Origin: Chromatocurvus halotolerans
GTDB lineage: Bacteria; Pseudomonadota; Gammaproteobacteria; Pseudomonadales; Halieaceae
Reading direction: 5' to 3'
DNA: 64,000 nucleotides
Assembly (NCBI RefSeq): GCF_004340525.1
Contig: NZ_SLWX01000006.1
Span: forward strand, 154,725-218,724
Shown here: positions 19,060 through 31,358 of the stretch, piece by piece
How positions within the stretch are numbered: position 1 is the stretch's first letter
Layout of the letters: each line of letters begins with the position of its first letter
Notes under the pieces: generated by a model
What the model was told of the DNA's origin: nothing
The model's database searches: none
The model's input: only the letters and a program-made list of their open reading frames with translations
Translations under genes and position numbers: made by a program

Positions 19060-20909
19060 TCAGAAACTGCAGCCGAGACACTGCATGTACAGATGCCGCG
19101 GATCGGCAAGTCCGGACATCGCGTCGCGCGCCACCCGCAACGGCACCAGGGCCTGTCGCACAGCGACAGGCAGCGCGGCGGTCGCGTCTGGCAACCCGGA
19201 GAGAATTCCGCCGAGCCCCACACGCTCACTCAGCTGCTGCAGCAGCTGCTGGCGCGGCGACATCTGCGCCCGGATATGGTCGACGCGATAGGTCGACACG
19301 CCGGCCAGTGCCGCTGCCGCCGACACGGCGTCCTCCAGCGATCCGATTTCATCGACCAGACCCACCTCCCGAGCTGCGGTTGCACTCCAGACGCGCCCCT
19401 GCGCCACTGCATCAACCTCGGCGATGCTCATGCCGCGGCTTTCCGACACCAGCGAGAGAAATTTCTGATAGATCTGCTCAACGGACTGCTGCAGTGCTTC
19501 CGCTGCCATGGGATTCAGCGGACGATCTATGCGCAGCGATCCCGCCGCCTCCGTGGTACCGACGCCGTCGGTATGAATACCGGCTCGGGAGAGCAGACGG
19601 TCAATCGTGGGAAACGCCGCAAAAACGCCGATGCTGCCGGTCAGGGTTGCCGGCGTTGCCCAGATCTGGTCCGCTGCCGTGGCGATAAAATAGGCGCCAG
19701 ACGCCGCGACAGGTCCCATGGACACGACCACCGGCGTGCCCCTGGCGCGCACCTCGGCAAGCGCCGCACGAATCACCTCGGAGGCAAAGACGCTGCCGCC
19801 ACCGCTGTTCATGCGCAGGACAATCGCCGCGACGTCGGGCGCCTCTGACGCCTCGATGAGCTGTGAAGACAGGCTCTCTGCGCCAATGGCACCCGGTTCC
19901 TGTTCGCCCGGCAGAATATTTCCCTGCGCAGTGACAACCGCAATACGCCTGCCATTCCCCGTGGAGGCGCCGCGCTTCGCCAGATAACGCTGGAAAGGAA
20001 TCATGGTCGCCTCACCGGCGTCGTTCGACGCCCCGACGCGGCTGGCCAGGTAACTGTCCATTTCCCGACGTGACATCAGCTGATCAACCAGGCCCTCCGA
20101 CAGCGCCAGCCTCGCCGGATCACCGCCGGCACCGGCCAGGCGCTGCGGATAGGCATTGATCTGCCGCTGCAGCGCGCCCGCGTCCAGGCCGCGCCGCGGC
20201 TCGATATGTCCGGTGTACTGGGCCCAGAGATCCTCCAGCCATGCACGGGTAATCTGCTTTTCGCCCTCCGACATGTCGTTGCGCATCAGGGGCTCGGCGA
20301 TTGACTTGAACTCACCGGCGCGAAACACGTGGATATCCACGGCGAGTTTCTCGAAAGCCTCCTGGAAATAGTTCTGGTAACTGGCAAAACCCTGCAGGGC
20401 CACACCGCCGTAGGGGTGCAGCAGAATCTCGTCAGCCTCCGCAGCCAGCAGATATTGATCCTGGGTGAAGTAGTCTCCGACGGCAATGACCGGCTTGCCA
20501 CTTGCGCGGAAGCGCGCAAGCGCCGGCGCCATCTCCTGCGCTCTGCTCAGTCCAAACTGCACCAGATTCTCCGTATCCATGACCAGCGCGGTGATCCGCT
20601 CATCGGTGGCCGCTGCGTCCACCGCGTCTATCATGTCCTGAAGCCGTGTCTCTGCCGTCGCCGGGGAAGGCTCACTGAGCAGGGACAGCGGCTCGATGCG
20701 TGTTTTCTCGTCGACCACCGTGCCGGCAGGATCGAGCAGCAGAGCCGCTTTCTTCGGCAGCGGCTCGGGTGATGTCCCGCTGAACAGCAGGTAAAGCAGC
20801 CCGATAGCCACAAGAAACAGCAGGTTCGACAGCGCCAGGCGCAGGAAGGTGATGCCGCGCCAGGTGCCGCGAAGGAGTCGTTTCAGAAAAGAGGGGCGGC
20901 GGGTCATGG

Positions 20910-20913
<4 letters not shown>
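19060..20913 (-). CDS. sppA: Signal peptide peptidase SppA, 67K type
   Basis: 617-residue inner-membrane serine protease that degrades cleaved signal peptides. An N-terminal membrane anchor (about 23-45) is followed by two tandem S49 domains. The catalytic dyad matches E. coli K209/S409: K203 in RAGEFKSIAEP and S405 in GPVAASGAYFIA. The ATG at 20913 overlaps the DUF2069 stop; a second ATG at 20907 is better spaced from the GAAGG Shine-Dalgarno. Confidence 0.95.
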
Positions 20914-23332
<2,419 letters not shown>

Positions 23333-23336
<4 letters not shown>

Positions 23337-23788
23337 CACTACGCAGCAACGTTCGCCGCCCGCTGGCGGCACTCTGGTTTCTTCTGATGACAATGGCTGG
23401 CTGTGACCCGTCGGCGGACGGCCCTCTGGCGCCGATCAGGGCGGCTCAGGGAGACTGGGTGGTGGTGAACTACTGGGCAGAATGGTGCAAACCCTGCATC
23501 AAGGAAGTGCCGGAACTGAATGAGCTGAACTCGCGCGATGATGTCACGGTGCTCGGCGTCAATTTCGATGGCGCCACGGGCGATGCGCTTGCGCAGCAGC
23601 TGAAAAAACTCGGTATCGACTTTGCCACGCTGCCGGAGGATCCCGCGCAAGCCCTCGGCACCGAGCGACCTGTGGTGCTGCCGACCACCCTGGTGTTCCA
23701 TCCCGACGGCCAGCTGATACAGACCCTGGTCGGACCACAGACCCTGGATTCACTGCTCGAGGCAACGGTGCAGCGTTCCGCAAAATAG
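23333..23788 (+). CDS. Thioredoxin-fold lipoprotein (TlpA/ResA-like)
   Basis: 151 residues: signal peptide with lipobox MAGC (C24), then a thioredoxin domain with the redox motif WCKPC (C52, C55) and the cis-proline in VVLPTTLVF. Probably a membrane-anchored periplasmic thiol-disulfide reductase, as for ResA/TlpA in cytochrome maturation, though no cytochrome genes are nearby. The start overlaps the yihY stop (ATGA). Confidence 0.87.
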
Positions 23789-23821
23789 CGCACCGCGCAC
23801 CCGGGTCGGGATTGCTCAGCC

Positions 23822-23847
23822 AAAAAAAAGCCGGCCTTGCGGCCGGC
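23822..23847 (-). terminator. Rho-independent terminator of the qor-like gene
   Basis: Read on the minus strand, GCCGGCC-GCAA-GGCCGGC forms a perfect 7-bp stem with a 4-base loop followed by eight T residues. It lies about 130 bases beyond the stop of the quinone oxidoreductase. The plus strand has no T-run after the stem, so it should not stop yihY transcripts efficiently. Confidence 0.85.
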
Positions 23848-23974
23848 AGAGGAGGAGTCTCTTCCAGGGGGTCAATGGCCTGAACAGTGTCAATACATCG
23901 GCAGGCATTTACCGCCTGCGCAGTTGTGACCCGCGAATACGGCGATGGTTCCCCATGGCGGGCTTTTCCCTCAA

Positions 23975-24946
23975 TCAGGGCAGCAGCACACTCGACCCGA
24001 CCGTCGCTCGTGCCTCGAGCTCCCGATGTGCCCGCTGCACGTCAGCCAGCGGGTAACGCTGATTGACGGCAACGGCCAGGGTACCGTTTGCAACCCGCTG
24101 CAGTACGTCCCGCGCGGACGCCTGCATTTCTGCATCCGAGGCGACATAGCCCATCAGCGAAGGCCGTGTGATAAACAACGAACCCCTGACAGTCAGCTGC
24201 TGCAGGTCCAGCGGCGGCGGTGCGCCGGAGGCATTGCCGAAGCTGACCATCAGGCCCCGGGGCTGCAGGCAATCGAGCGAGGCATCAAAGGTTGCCGCGC
24301 CAACGCCGTCGTACACCACGGGAACACCCACCCCACCGGTAATCTCACGCACCCGGGCCGCAACATCCTCCTCCCGGTAGTTGATCACGTGGGCGTAGCC
24401 GCAGCGTCGCGCCACCTCGGCTTTCTCCGCCGAGCCCACCGTGCCGATGACCTGCACGCCCAGAGCCTGCGCCCAGCGACCGAACAACTGCCCGACACCG
24501 CCAGCCGCCGCGTGAAAGACGCAGTGCTCTCCCGCGCTCAAACGGTAAGTGCGCTGCAGCAGGTACTCAACCGTGCAGCCCTTGAGCAGTACCGCCGCAG
24601 CCATCTCGTCACTGATGCTGTCCGGGAGCACCACCAGCCTGGCCGCCGGCAGGTTGATCGCCTCGCTGTAGGCGCCGATGCCGGCGGCACAGTAGGCAAC
24701 TCGGGTTCCGGGTACGAGCGCAACGCCATCACCCGCGGCTTCCACCACCCCGGCGGCCTCGAGACCGAGACCGCTGGGCAATGGCAGTGGATACAGGCCC
24801 GAGCGATGGTAGGTATCGATGTAGTTGAGGCCGACCGCCCTGTTACGCACCCGGACCATGCCCGGACCCGGCGCCGACAATTCCGTCTCGCGAAGCTGCA
24901 TCACCTCCGGACCACCGGTCTGTGCGATCTCGATACGCTGAACCAT
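23975..24946 (-). CDS. NADPH:quinone oxidoreductase (zeta-crystallin type)
   Basis: 323-residue zinc-free medium-chain dehydrogenase/reductase, like E. coli QorA: N-terminal VGLNYIDTYHRSGLYPLPLP, the nucleotide-binding HAAAGGVGQLFGRWAQALG, and YDGVGAATFD. It transfers electrons from NADPH to quinones. Start at 24946 (MVQRIEIAQTGGPE); the longer open frame lies in the upstream peptidase gene. Four bases separate it from that gene. Confidence 0.92.
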   Translation of the reverse strand: MVQRIEIAQTGGPEVMQLRETELSAPGPGMVRVRNRAVGLNYIDTYHRSGLYPLPLPSGLGLEAAGVVEAAGDGVALVPGTRVAYCAAGIGAYSEAINLPAARLVVLPDSISDEMAAAVLLKGCTVEYLLQRTYRLSAGEHCVFHAAAGGVGQLFGRWAQALGVQVIGTVGSAEKAEVARRCGYAHVINYREEDVAARVREITGGVGVPVVYDGVGAATFDASLDCLQPRGLMVSFGNASGAPPPLDLQQLTVRGSLFITRPSLMGYVASDAEMQASARDVLQRVANGTLAVAVNQRYPLADVQRAHRELEARATVGSSVLLP

Positions 24947-24950
24947 GGGA

Positions 24951-27009
24951 CTACTCCGTCGCCGAATGCTGCTCGAACCAGGCCAGAATGGCCGCCACCT
25001 TGGCCGCCATCTGGCTGGGCCGCTTGGTGATGCTGTGGTAAGCACCCGGTATCCGAACCATCGCCGTGTCGATCCCGCGCAGCTTCAGTGCCTGATAATA
25101 CTGCTCCGTCTCGCTGATGGGTGTGCGCAGATCCGCCTCACCGGTCAGCAGCATGGTTGGCGTGCTGACGTTGCCGACCAGGGACAGCGGCGAGCGCGCC
25201 CAGTAACCCTCGGGGTCCTCCCAGGGCAGGGCCGGGAACCAGTAGCGGGTGAAGTACGGTGAATTGTCGGCGGTCAGCACGAAACTGGCCCAGTTGATCA
25301 CCGGCTTGGCCACCACCGCGGCGCGAAAACGGTCGGTCTTGCCGACAATCCAGGCCGTCAGAACACCGCCGCCACTGCCACCCGTGACAAACAGCGCGTC
25401 CGTATCGACATACCCTTCGTCGATGACCGCGTCTACTGCCGAGATCAGATCGTCGTAATCCTTGCCAGGATAGGCATGGTGTATGAGGTTGCCGAAGCGT
25501 TCGCCGTAGCTGGTACTGCCGCGGGGATTCACATAGAGCACCACGTAACCGGCGGCCGCATACAGCTGAATCTCGGTCGAGAAACGATCGCCGTAATTAG
25601 TGAATGGTCCCCCGTGAATCTCCAGGATAAGCGGATATTTCCGGCCCGGGTCAAAGCCCGGCGGCAGGGCGACCCAGGCCTGGATCTCCTCGCCGTCAGC
25701 CGATGAGGTGATCCAGCGCTCCTCGACGCGCGCCAGCTCACGATGTGCCAGAAAGTTCTCGTTCAGGGCTGTCAGTCGGGCGGGAGCGTCGTGCCCCGGC
25801 CGGCCCGCGGCAATATCCGCGGGGCGCGATGTGTCGCCTGCCGTATAGGCAAAGACATCACCGCCACCCACGGCGAAGGCCGAACCCGCATACGGGCGCC
25901 CCAGCGATGTCCCGCCGAGACCCTCCGCAAGACGCACCAGGCGACCTTCCAGGTCGGTCATGGCAAGGACAGTGTCACCCTTGTCGTCAAAGCTGAAAAA
26001 CAGGTGTTCGCTGCCTTCGGACCAAAGGGGGTGACGCCACATCGCGGTCAAGGTCAGCCTGCAGCTCACGCCTGCCGGAGCCGTCCGTGCGCATGACGTA
26101 AAGCCGCTGGCGGTGGTAGCCCTTGCCGGCGTCGTCCCATCCGGTATAGGCGAGATAGCGCCCGTCAGGCGAGACCACCGGACCGCTGTCCGGGCCCTGC
26201 CGATCGGTCAGACGGGTCAGTTGGTCCGTGGTGAGGTCAATACGGAACAGGTCGGTGTTCACCGGGTTCAGTTCGGCGTCGTCGCCGCGATTTGCCGAGA
26301 TAAACAGTGCGTCCCCAGCCGCAGACCAGGCGATGCCACCACTGTGATCGAAGTTACCCGAGGTCACCTGCCGCGGGCTGCCGCCACTGGCCGGCATGAC
26401 GAACACATGCTGGAATCCGTGTTTGCGATAGCCCTTGCCGTCGCTGCGATAGACCGCGCGGTCAATGACTATCGGCGGTGGTGCCCATTCCGCGCCCTCC
26501 GGGGCTGACGGCAACACCCCCATTACGGGCGCCTTTTCCGCAACCCGCATGGTGAAAGCCAGCTGCTGGCCATCCGGCGACCAGGTCAACTGACCGGGCG
26601 CGTTGGCAAGCCGGGTCAGCTGCGCCGTATAGCCCTGCTGCAGCCAGTGCACGAAGATCTGTGATCCGGTGTCATCCCTGGCGACAAAGGCAACCCGGGT
26701 GTCATCCGGTGACAGGGCCGCGTGGGATACGCTCATCGCACCGCTGGTAAGTGGCCGGTGGTCATTGCCGTCGCGTCTGACCAGCCACAGGTTTTTCCGC
26801 TCGCGATCCTGCATGATGTCCATGGAATGCCGCGTATACACGATGAAATCACCGCTGGCGCTGACCAGCGGCGCCCCCGCGTAACGCAGCTGGAAAACAT
26901 CCTCCAGCGCCAGCGGGGCCTTCTCCTGCCCCAGTGCGGCCTGGGACACCAGCAGTATCGAGACCGCACCGGTGAACAGCGACCGCCAAAGCCGTAGTGT
27001 CTGTTTCAT
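24951..27009 (-). pseudogene. S9 prolyl oligopeptidase-family peptidase, frameshifted
   Basis: Two overlapping frames together encode a single peptidase of about 685 residues. The 5' part (from 27009) has a signal peptide (VSQAALGQ) and a WD40/PD40-like beta-propeller; the 3' part has the hydrolase domain with nucleophile TGGSGGG, acid GEADLRTP and His in GAYHSI. The frame breaks at a run of five G on the plus strand (26027-26031). Removing one base restores a family-like join, DLDRDVASPLWSEGSE. Either a real inactivating insertion, phase-variable slippage or a sequencing error; the intact motifs on both sides suggest a recent event. Confidence 0.85.
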
Positions 27010-27126
27010 GAGACATCCTTCTCTGGTGGAAACGGTAATCTGCCGGAGGCACACATCGCGACGGGAAACCGCGCGGTCATGCGCTACACTGGCGCCATAT
27101 TGATGTTCGACTCTGGAGTATACCCG

Positions 27127-29163
27127 ATGACCAATCCCCTGCTCGCGCCTGCCGAGCTGCCCCGATTCAGCGCTATCGAAGCGTCACACGCAGAACCTGC
27201 CATCCGAGAACTGATCGATCGCAACAAGACGGCAATCGAGGCACTGCTAGCGTCACACCAGCCCGCCACATGGGAAACCGTTCTGCAGCCGATTGAAGCG
27301 CTTGAGGATGAACTCGCGCGCGTCTGGGCGCCGGTCAGCCATCTCAATGCCGTGGTCAACAGCGAGGAACTGCGCGCTGCCTACAACGCCTGCCTGCCGC
27401 TATTGTCCGCATACAACACCTGGCTCGGTCAGCACGAAGGGCTTTTCGGGGCGTACCGGGAGGTTTTCGACAGCGCGTCATTCGCGTCGCTTTCGCCGGC
27501 ACAGCAGCGCAGCGTGGAGATTGCCCTGCGCGATTTCCGCCTTGCCGGGGTGGCCCTGGCACCGGAGAAAAAGCGCGACTATGCCGAGCTTCGCCAGCGC
27601 CTGTCGCGCCTGGGCGCCCGCTTCAGCGAGAACGTGCTCGACGCGACCGACGCCTGGTCGAAAGCGGTGACCGAGAAAGAGCTGTCCGGCCTGCCTGCCT
27701 CGTCGCTGGACAGTGCCCGGGACGCCGCCGCGGCCAGAGGCAAGGATGGCCTGCTCCTGACGCTGGACATGCCAATGTACCTGGCGGTCATGACCTACGG
27801 CGATGACTCTTCACTGCGCCGGGAAATGTACACCGCTTTTGCCACGCGCGCCTCCGAGCAGGGTCCTGATGCGGACCGCTGGGACAACAGCGCCATTATC
27901 CGCGAGACGCTAGACTGCCGGCTTGCACTGGCGCGACTTCTCGGTTTCGACAATTACGCAGAGCTCTCTCTTGCCACCAAGATGGCCCGGGACGTCGATG
28001 AAGTGGTGCGCTTCCTCACCGACATGGCGGACAGAGCCAAGCCCCGCGCCAAGCAGGAATGGCAGGAACTGGCGGACTTTGCCAAGGCGCGACTCGGGTT
28101 CGAACAGCTCGAGGCCTGGGACGTTGCATATTGCAGCGAAAAGCTTCGCCAGCACCGCTTCGCCGTCTCGCAGGAAGAAATACGCCCCTACCTGCCGGTC
28201 CCCAGGGTTCTTTGCGGCCTGTTCACTCTGGTCAATCGGCTGTATGGGGTTGAGGTGGTGGAGATTCCTGAGGTGGACAGCTACCACCCCGACGTCCAGC
28301 TGTTTGAGATCCGACGCGATGGCGCGGCGGTGGCGCGATTCTACCTCGATCTCTACGCCCGCAGCGGCAAGCGCGGGGGCGCCTGGATGGGCAATTACAG
28401 CACTCGACGAACCCTCGCCGGCGACGGCCTTCAGCTGCCGGTAGCGTGGCTGGTGTGCAACTTCTCTGCCCCCTCTGGCGGCTCTCCCTCGCTGCTCACC
28501 CACGACGAGTTGACCACGCTGTTCCACGAGTTCGGGCACGGTCTGCACCACATGCTCACAGCACAGACTGTCGCCTCGGTATCGGGCATCAATGGCGTTG
28601 AATGGGATGCGGTGGAACTGCCCAGCCAGTTCCTCGAGAACTGGTGCTGGGAGGCAGAAGCGCTCGGCTTCATTTCAGGTCACGTCGAGACGGGCGAGCC
28701 GCTGCCGGCGGCGCTGCTGGACAAACTGCTGGCGGCGCGGACCTTCCAGGCGGCCATGCAGACCGTGCGGCAGCTTGAGTTCTCCCTGTTCGACTTCCGG
28801 CTGCATCTGGAATGGGGCAGGCAGGACTTCGACTCCGTGCAAGCCCTGCTGGATGCCGTGCGCGAGGATGTGGCGGTGCTGCAGCCGCCTACCTGGAACC
28901 GCTTCCAGAACAGCTTCAGCCACATTTTCGCCGGCGGCTACGCAGCCGGCTATTACAGCTACAAGTGGGCCGAAGTGCTGTCAGCTGACGCCTATAGCCG
29001 TTTCGAGGAGGAGGGAATCTTCAATGCGGCGACCGGCGCGGATTTCCTGCGCGAAGTGCTGGAGGCTGGCGGGTCCCGCGATGCACTGGCAACGTTCCGG
29101 GCCTTTCGCGGGCGCGACCCGGACATCCGCGCACTGTTGCGTCACAGTGGCATTGCCGCGTGA
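27127..29163 (+). CDS. prlC: Oligopeptidase A (M3 metallopeptidase)
   Basis: 678-residue cytosolic zinc endopeptidase that degrades short peptides, including released signal peptides. The zinc motif HEFGH is at 467-471 and the third ligand E497 lies in VEWDAVELPSQF. Length is close to E. coli OpdA (680). ATG at 27127 gives the normal start (MTNPLLAPAELPRFSAI); an open extension to 27079 is ignored. Divergent from the S9 peptidase. Confidence 0.95.
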   Translation: MTNPLLAPAELPRFSAIEASHAEPAIRELIDRNKTAIEALLASHQPATWETVLQPIEALEDELARVWAPVSHLNAVVNSEELRAAYNACLPLLSAYNTWLGQHEGLFGAYREVFDSASFASLSPAQQRSVEIALRDFRLAGVALAPEKKRDYAELRQRLSRLGARFSENVLDATDAWSKAVTEKELSGLPASSLDSARDAAAARGKDGLLLTLDMPMYLAVMTYGDDSSLRREMYTAFATRASEQGPDADRWDNSAIIRETLDCRLALARLLGFDNYAELSLATKMARDVDEVVRFLTDMADRAKPRAKQEWQELADFAKARLGFEQLEAWDVAYCSEKLRQHRFAVSQEEIRPYLPVPRVLCGLFTLVNRLYGVEVVEIPEVDSYHPDVQLFEIRRDGAAVARFYLDLYARSGKRGGAWMGNYSTRRTLAGDGLQLPVAWLVCNFSAPSGGSPSLLTHDELTTLFHEFGHGLHHMLTAQTVASVSGINGVEWDAVELPSQFLENWCWEAEALGFISGHVETGEPLPAALLDKLLAARTFQAAMQTVRQLEFSLFDFRLHLEWGRQDFDSVQALLDAVREDVAVLQPPTWNRFQNSFSHIFAGGYAAGYYSYKWAEVLSADAYSRFEEEGIFNAATGADFLREVLEAGGSRDALATFRAFRGRDPDIRALLRHSGIAA

Positions 29164-29196
29164 GACACCCAGGCAGCCTTGCAGGTGACCGGAGGC

Positions 29197-29691
29197 TTAT
29201 CCGGCTGTCCAGGTGGTACAGCCCTTCTGCCCCGGACCGGAGGCGACACAGATCTGCACTTCCCGCAGATCCTCACCCCGGGAATCGGCAATAACGCGCG
29301 CCAGCAGGTAGCGTGAGAACTCCTCGACCGTGGCATTGACAATGGGAAGCACGAGGGTATCGCTCTTGAGGAAATGCAGGGTGTCATTGGCAAAAGCCAC
29401 CCGGTAGTGCGTGCCCCCGTCCTCGAGTGTCTGGTGGGGAGAATGTTCGGGCAGAATCATGTATTCGTCGAGTTCGTCACACAGACGCTTTATGCGGTTT
29501 TTATACACGTTGTAATCCGCCGCGAACCCGTTGTTCCCCATGGGTGCCACAATTTTCGCCGACACCGAGTAGTTGTGGCCATGCAGTCGTTCGCGCTCGG
29601 TGGCCGAGAAAATGGTGTAATGGGCGGCGGAGAACTTGTGACTCTCCTTGTCGATATAGAGCGTTGCAAGTTGCGGTTCCTGATTATTCAA
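29197..29691 (-). CDS. 6-pyruvoyl-tetrahydropterin synthase / QueD-family protein lacking the catalytic Cys
   Basis: About 164 residues of the T-fold PTPS/QueD family. Zinc ligands are visible in FSAAH and LHGHNY. In QueD and PTPS a catalytic Cys stands four residues before HGH (CGRLHGH); here the segment reads ATERERLHGH, with Arg in that place and Glu three and five residues before. Some PTPS paralogues use Glu and make the folate precursor instead. A TTG start at 29691 preceded by GAGGAAGG is preferred; the open frame extends to 29889. It may act in queuosine, pterin or folate synthesis. Confidence 0.75.
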   Translation of the reverse strand: MNNQEPQLATLYIDKESHKFSAAHYTIFSATERERLHGHNYSVSAKIVAPMGNNGFAADYNVYKNRIKRLCDELDEYMILPEHSPHQTLEDGGTHYRVAFANDTLHFLKSDTLVLPIVNATVEEFSRYLLARVIADSRGEDLREVQICVASGPGQKGCTTWTAG

Positions 29692-29869
29692 CGGGCCTTC
29701 CTCGCGCAATGCGCATGCGTGCTGTGCGGTCAGATCTGCATACGCGAACCGCATCGGCAATGGTTCACACCCAGGGCAATCCGGCCGGCCAGTCGCGGAG
29801 TATAAACTGGTCGCACACAACGTTAGCATAGGCTGCCATTCTGCAGCCCCCGTCAGACAGGATACATCA

Positions 29870-30571
29870 ATGCCCATTGCCATCATCACAGGGGCCAGCG
29901 CCGGTATCGGCCACGCCGCTGCCGAGCTGTTCCGCGACGCCGGTTACTCGGTCTACAATCTGTCGCGTCGACCCTGCCTCCTGACCGGCGTTGAGAACCT
30001 GCGCTGCGATCTTCGGGACCGGGGCAGCGTGGAGGCGGCGATGTCGGTTCTGCTGCCGGCGGTCGAGCAATCCGACACGGTCGCCCTCGTCCACAATGCC
30101 AGCCAGATGCTCAAGGATTCCGCACTGGATTGCAGCGATGAGGCCCTGGCCGGCGTGCTGGGCGTCAACGTCATTGGCATCAACACGCTCAACCAGCGGC
30201 TGCTGCCCGTGATGCCTGCGTCGTCCAGCGTGATCTATGTGGGTTCGACACTGTCCGAAAAGGCGGTTGCCGGGGCGTTCAGCTATGTCGTTTCAAAGCA
30301 CGCGCAACTCGGCATGATGCGCGCAACCTGCCAGGATCTGATGGGCAAGGGCGTGCACACGGCGCTGGTATGTCCGGGCTTTACTGATACCGAGATGCTG
30401 CGCACCCACCTGGGCAATGATGAAGATACCCTCCGGGCCATTGGCGGCAGCAACAGTTTTGGTCGTCTCGTGGCGCCGGAGGAAATCGCCGAGCTGATCA
30501 TCTGGGCGCATGAACACCCGGTAATCAACGGCACTGTCATACATGCCAACCTCGGCCAGCGGGAAAGCTGA
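29870..30571 (+). CDS. Short-chain dehydrogenase/reductase
   Basis: 233-residue SDR: cofactor loop TGASAGIGH, R33-R34 (SRRP) favouring NADPH, catalytic S in YVGSTLSEK, YVVSK (Tyr/Lys) and PGFTDTEM. Divergent from the PTPS homologue and 4 bases before the YhhQ gene. Pterin reductases such as FolM and sepiapterin reductase are SDRs, so a pterin substrate is a reasonable guess from context only. Confidence 0.85.
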   Translation: MPIAIITGASAGIGHAAAELFRDAGYSVYNLSRRPCLLTGVENLRCDLRDRGSVEAAMSVLLPAVEQSDTVALVHNASQMLKDSALDCSDEALAGVLGVNVIGINTLNQRLLPVMPASSSVIYVGSTLSEKAVAGAFSYVVSKHAQLGMMRATCQDLMGKGVHTALVCPGFTDTEMLRTHLGNDEDTLRAIGGSNSFGRLVAPEEIAELIIWAHEHPVINGTVIHANLGQRES

Positions 30572-30575
30572 GCGC

Positions 30576-31358
30576 ATGAAGGCAAGCGTGCTGCAGGAGC
30601 GCCGGGAGCGGGTTTTCCTGGTACTTGCCGGAACCTTTCTCTGCGCGATGACGCTGCTCAACGTGATTGGCATCACGCGTTTTGTTCAGCTCGGGCCCAT
30701 GGCTCTCGCCGTGGGCGTGCTTCCCTATCCCCTGACGTTCCTGTGTACCGACCTGGTGTGCGAACTGTATGGCCGGGCCCGCGCGAACTTCCTGGTCAGC
30801 GTCGGCCTGGGGATGAATTTCTTCATTCTCGGCGTGCTGATCCTGGGCAACAGCCTGCCCTCGGTGGGTCCCGACGCCATGCCGCCCTGGCAGGTGCTGC
30901 AGCTGGCGGCGCCGATAGCCCTGCCCAACGGCGACATCGTCGAATCCAGTGTGGGGCTGTATCAGCTGATCTACGCCACGACCTCGGGCGCCGTGTTCGC
31001 CTCCATGCTCGCCTATGTCGCGGCCCAGTACTGCGATGTGCAGCTGTTTCATTTCTGGAAGCGGGTGACACGCGGCAAGCACCTTTGGATACGCAACAAT
31101 TTCAGCACGCTGATGAGCCAGATGGTGGACTCGGTGATGGTGGTGACGGTGACCTTTGGCGCCGCCTTCCTGCGTGGAGACATCGCGCTGACGGCGCTTC
31201 TCGTTCTGGTAGGCAGCAACTATGTGTTCAAGGCCTGTGTGGCGCTTCTCGATACCGGCCCGCTGTACATTGCCGTGCATTATCTGCGGCGCTACCTGCG
31301 GCTTCAGCCCGGCGAAATGGCGGCAGCGCACGCGGATAACGAAGTCTATGGAACCTGA
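30576..31358 (+). CDS. yhhQ: Queuosine precursor transporter
   Basis: 260-residue VUT-family membrane protein with about six helices; YhhQ in E. coli imports 7-cyano- and 7-aminomethyl-7-deazaguanine for tRNA queuosine. Recognisable segments: PLTFLCTDLVCELYGRARA, WIRNNFSTLMSQMVDSVM. The ATG at 30576 is chosen over an upstream in-frame ATG at 30543 inside the SDR gene. Its last 13 bases overlap hda on the other strand. Confidence 0.88.
   Translation: MKASVLQERRERVFLVLAGTFLCAMTLLNVIGITRFVQLGPMALAVGVLPYPLTFLCTDLVCELYGRARANFLVSVGLGMNFFILGVLILGNSLPSVGPDAMPPWQVLQLAAPIALPNGDIVESSVGLYQLIYATTSGAVFASMLAYVAAQYCDVQLFHFWKRVTRGKHLWIRNNFSTLMSQMVDSVMVVTVTFGAAFLRGDIALTALLVLVGSNYVFKACVALLDTGPLYIAVHYLRRYLRLQPGEMAAAHADNEVYGT

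Noticed and set aside
23822..23847. Terminator for yihY and the thioredoxin-like gene
   Set aside because: The T-run follows the stem only on the minus strand, so it belongs to the quinone oxidoreductase transcript.
23945..25030. 361-codon plus-strand frame opposite the quinone oxidoreductase
   Set aside because: Arg-rich shadow in GC-rich DNA; the minus strand encodes a textbook enzyme.
26010..26069. Programmed +1 frameshift in the S9 peptidase
   Set aside because: No slippery heptamer with a stimulatory stem or internal Shine-Dalgarno is evident; a homopolymer indel is simpler.
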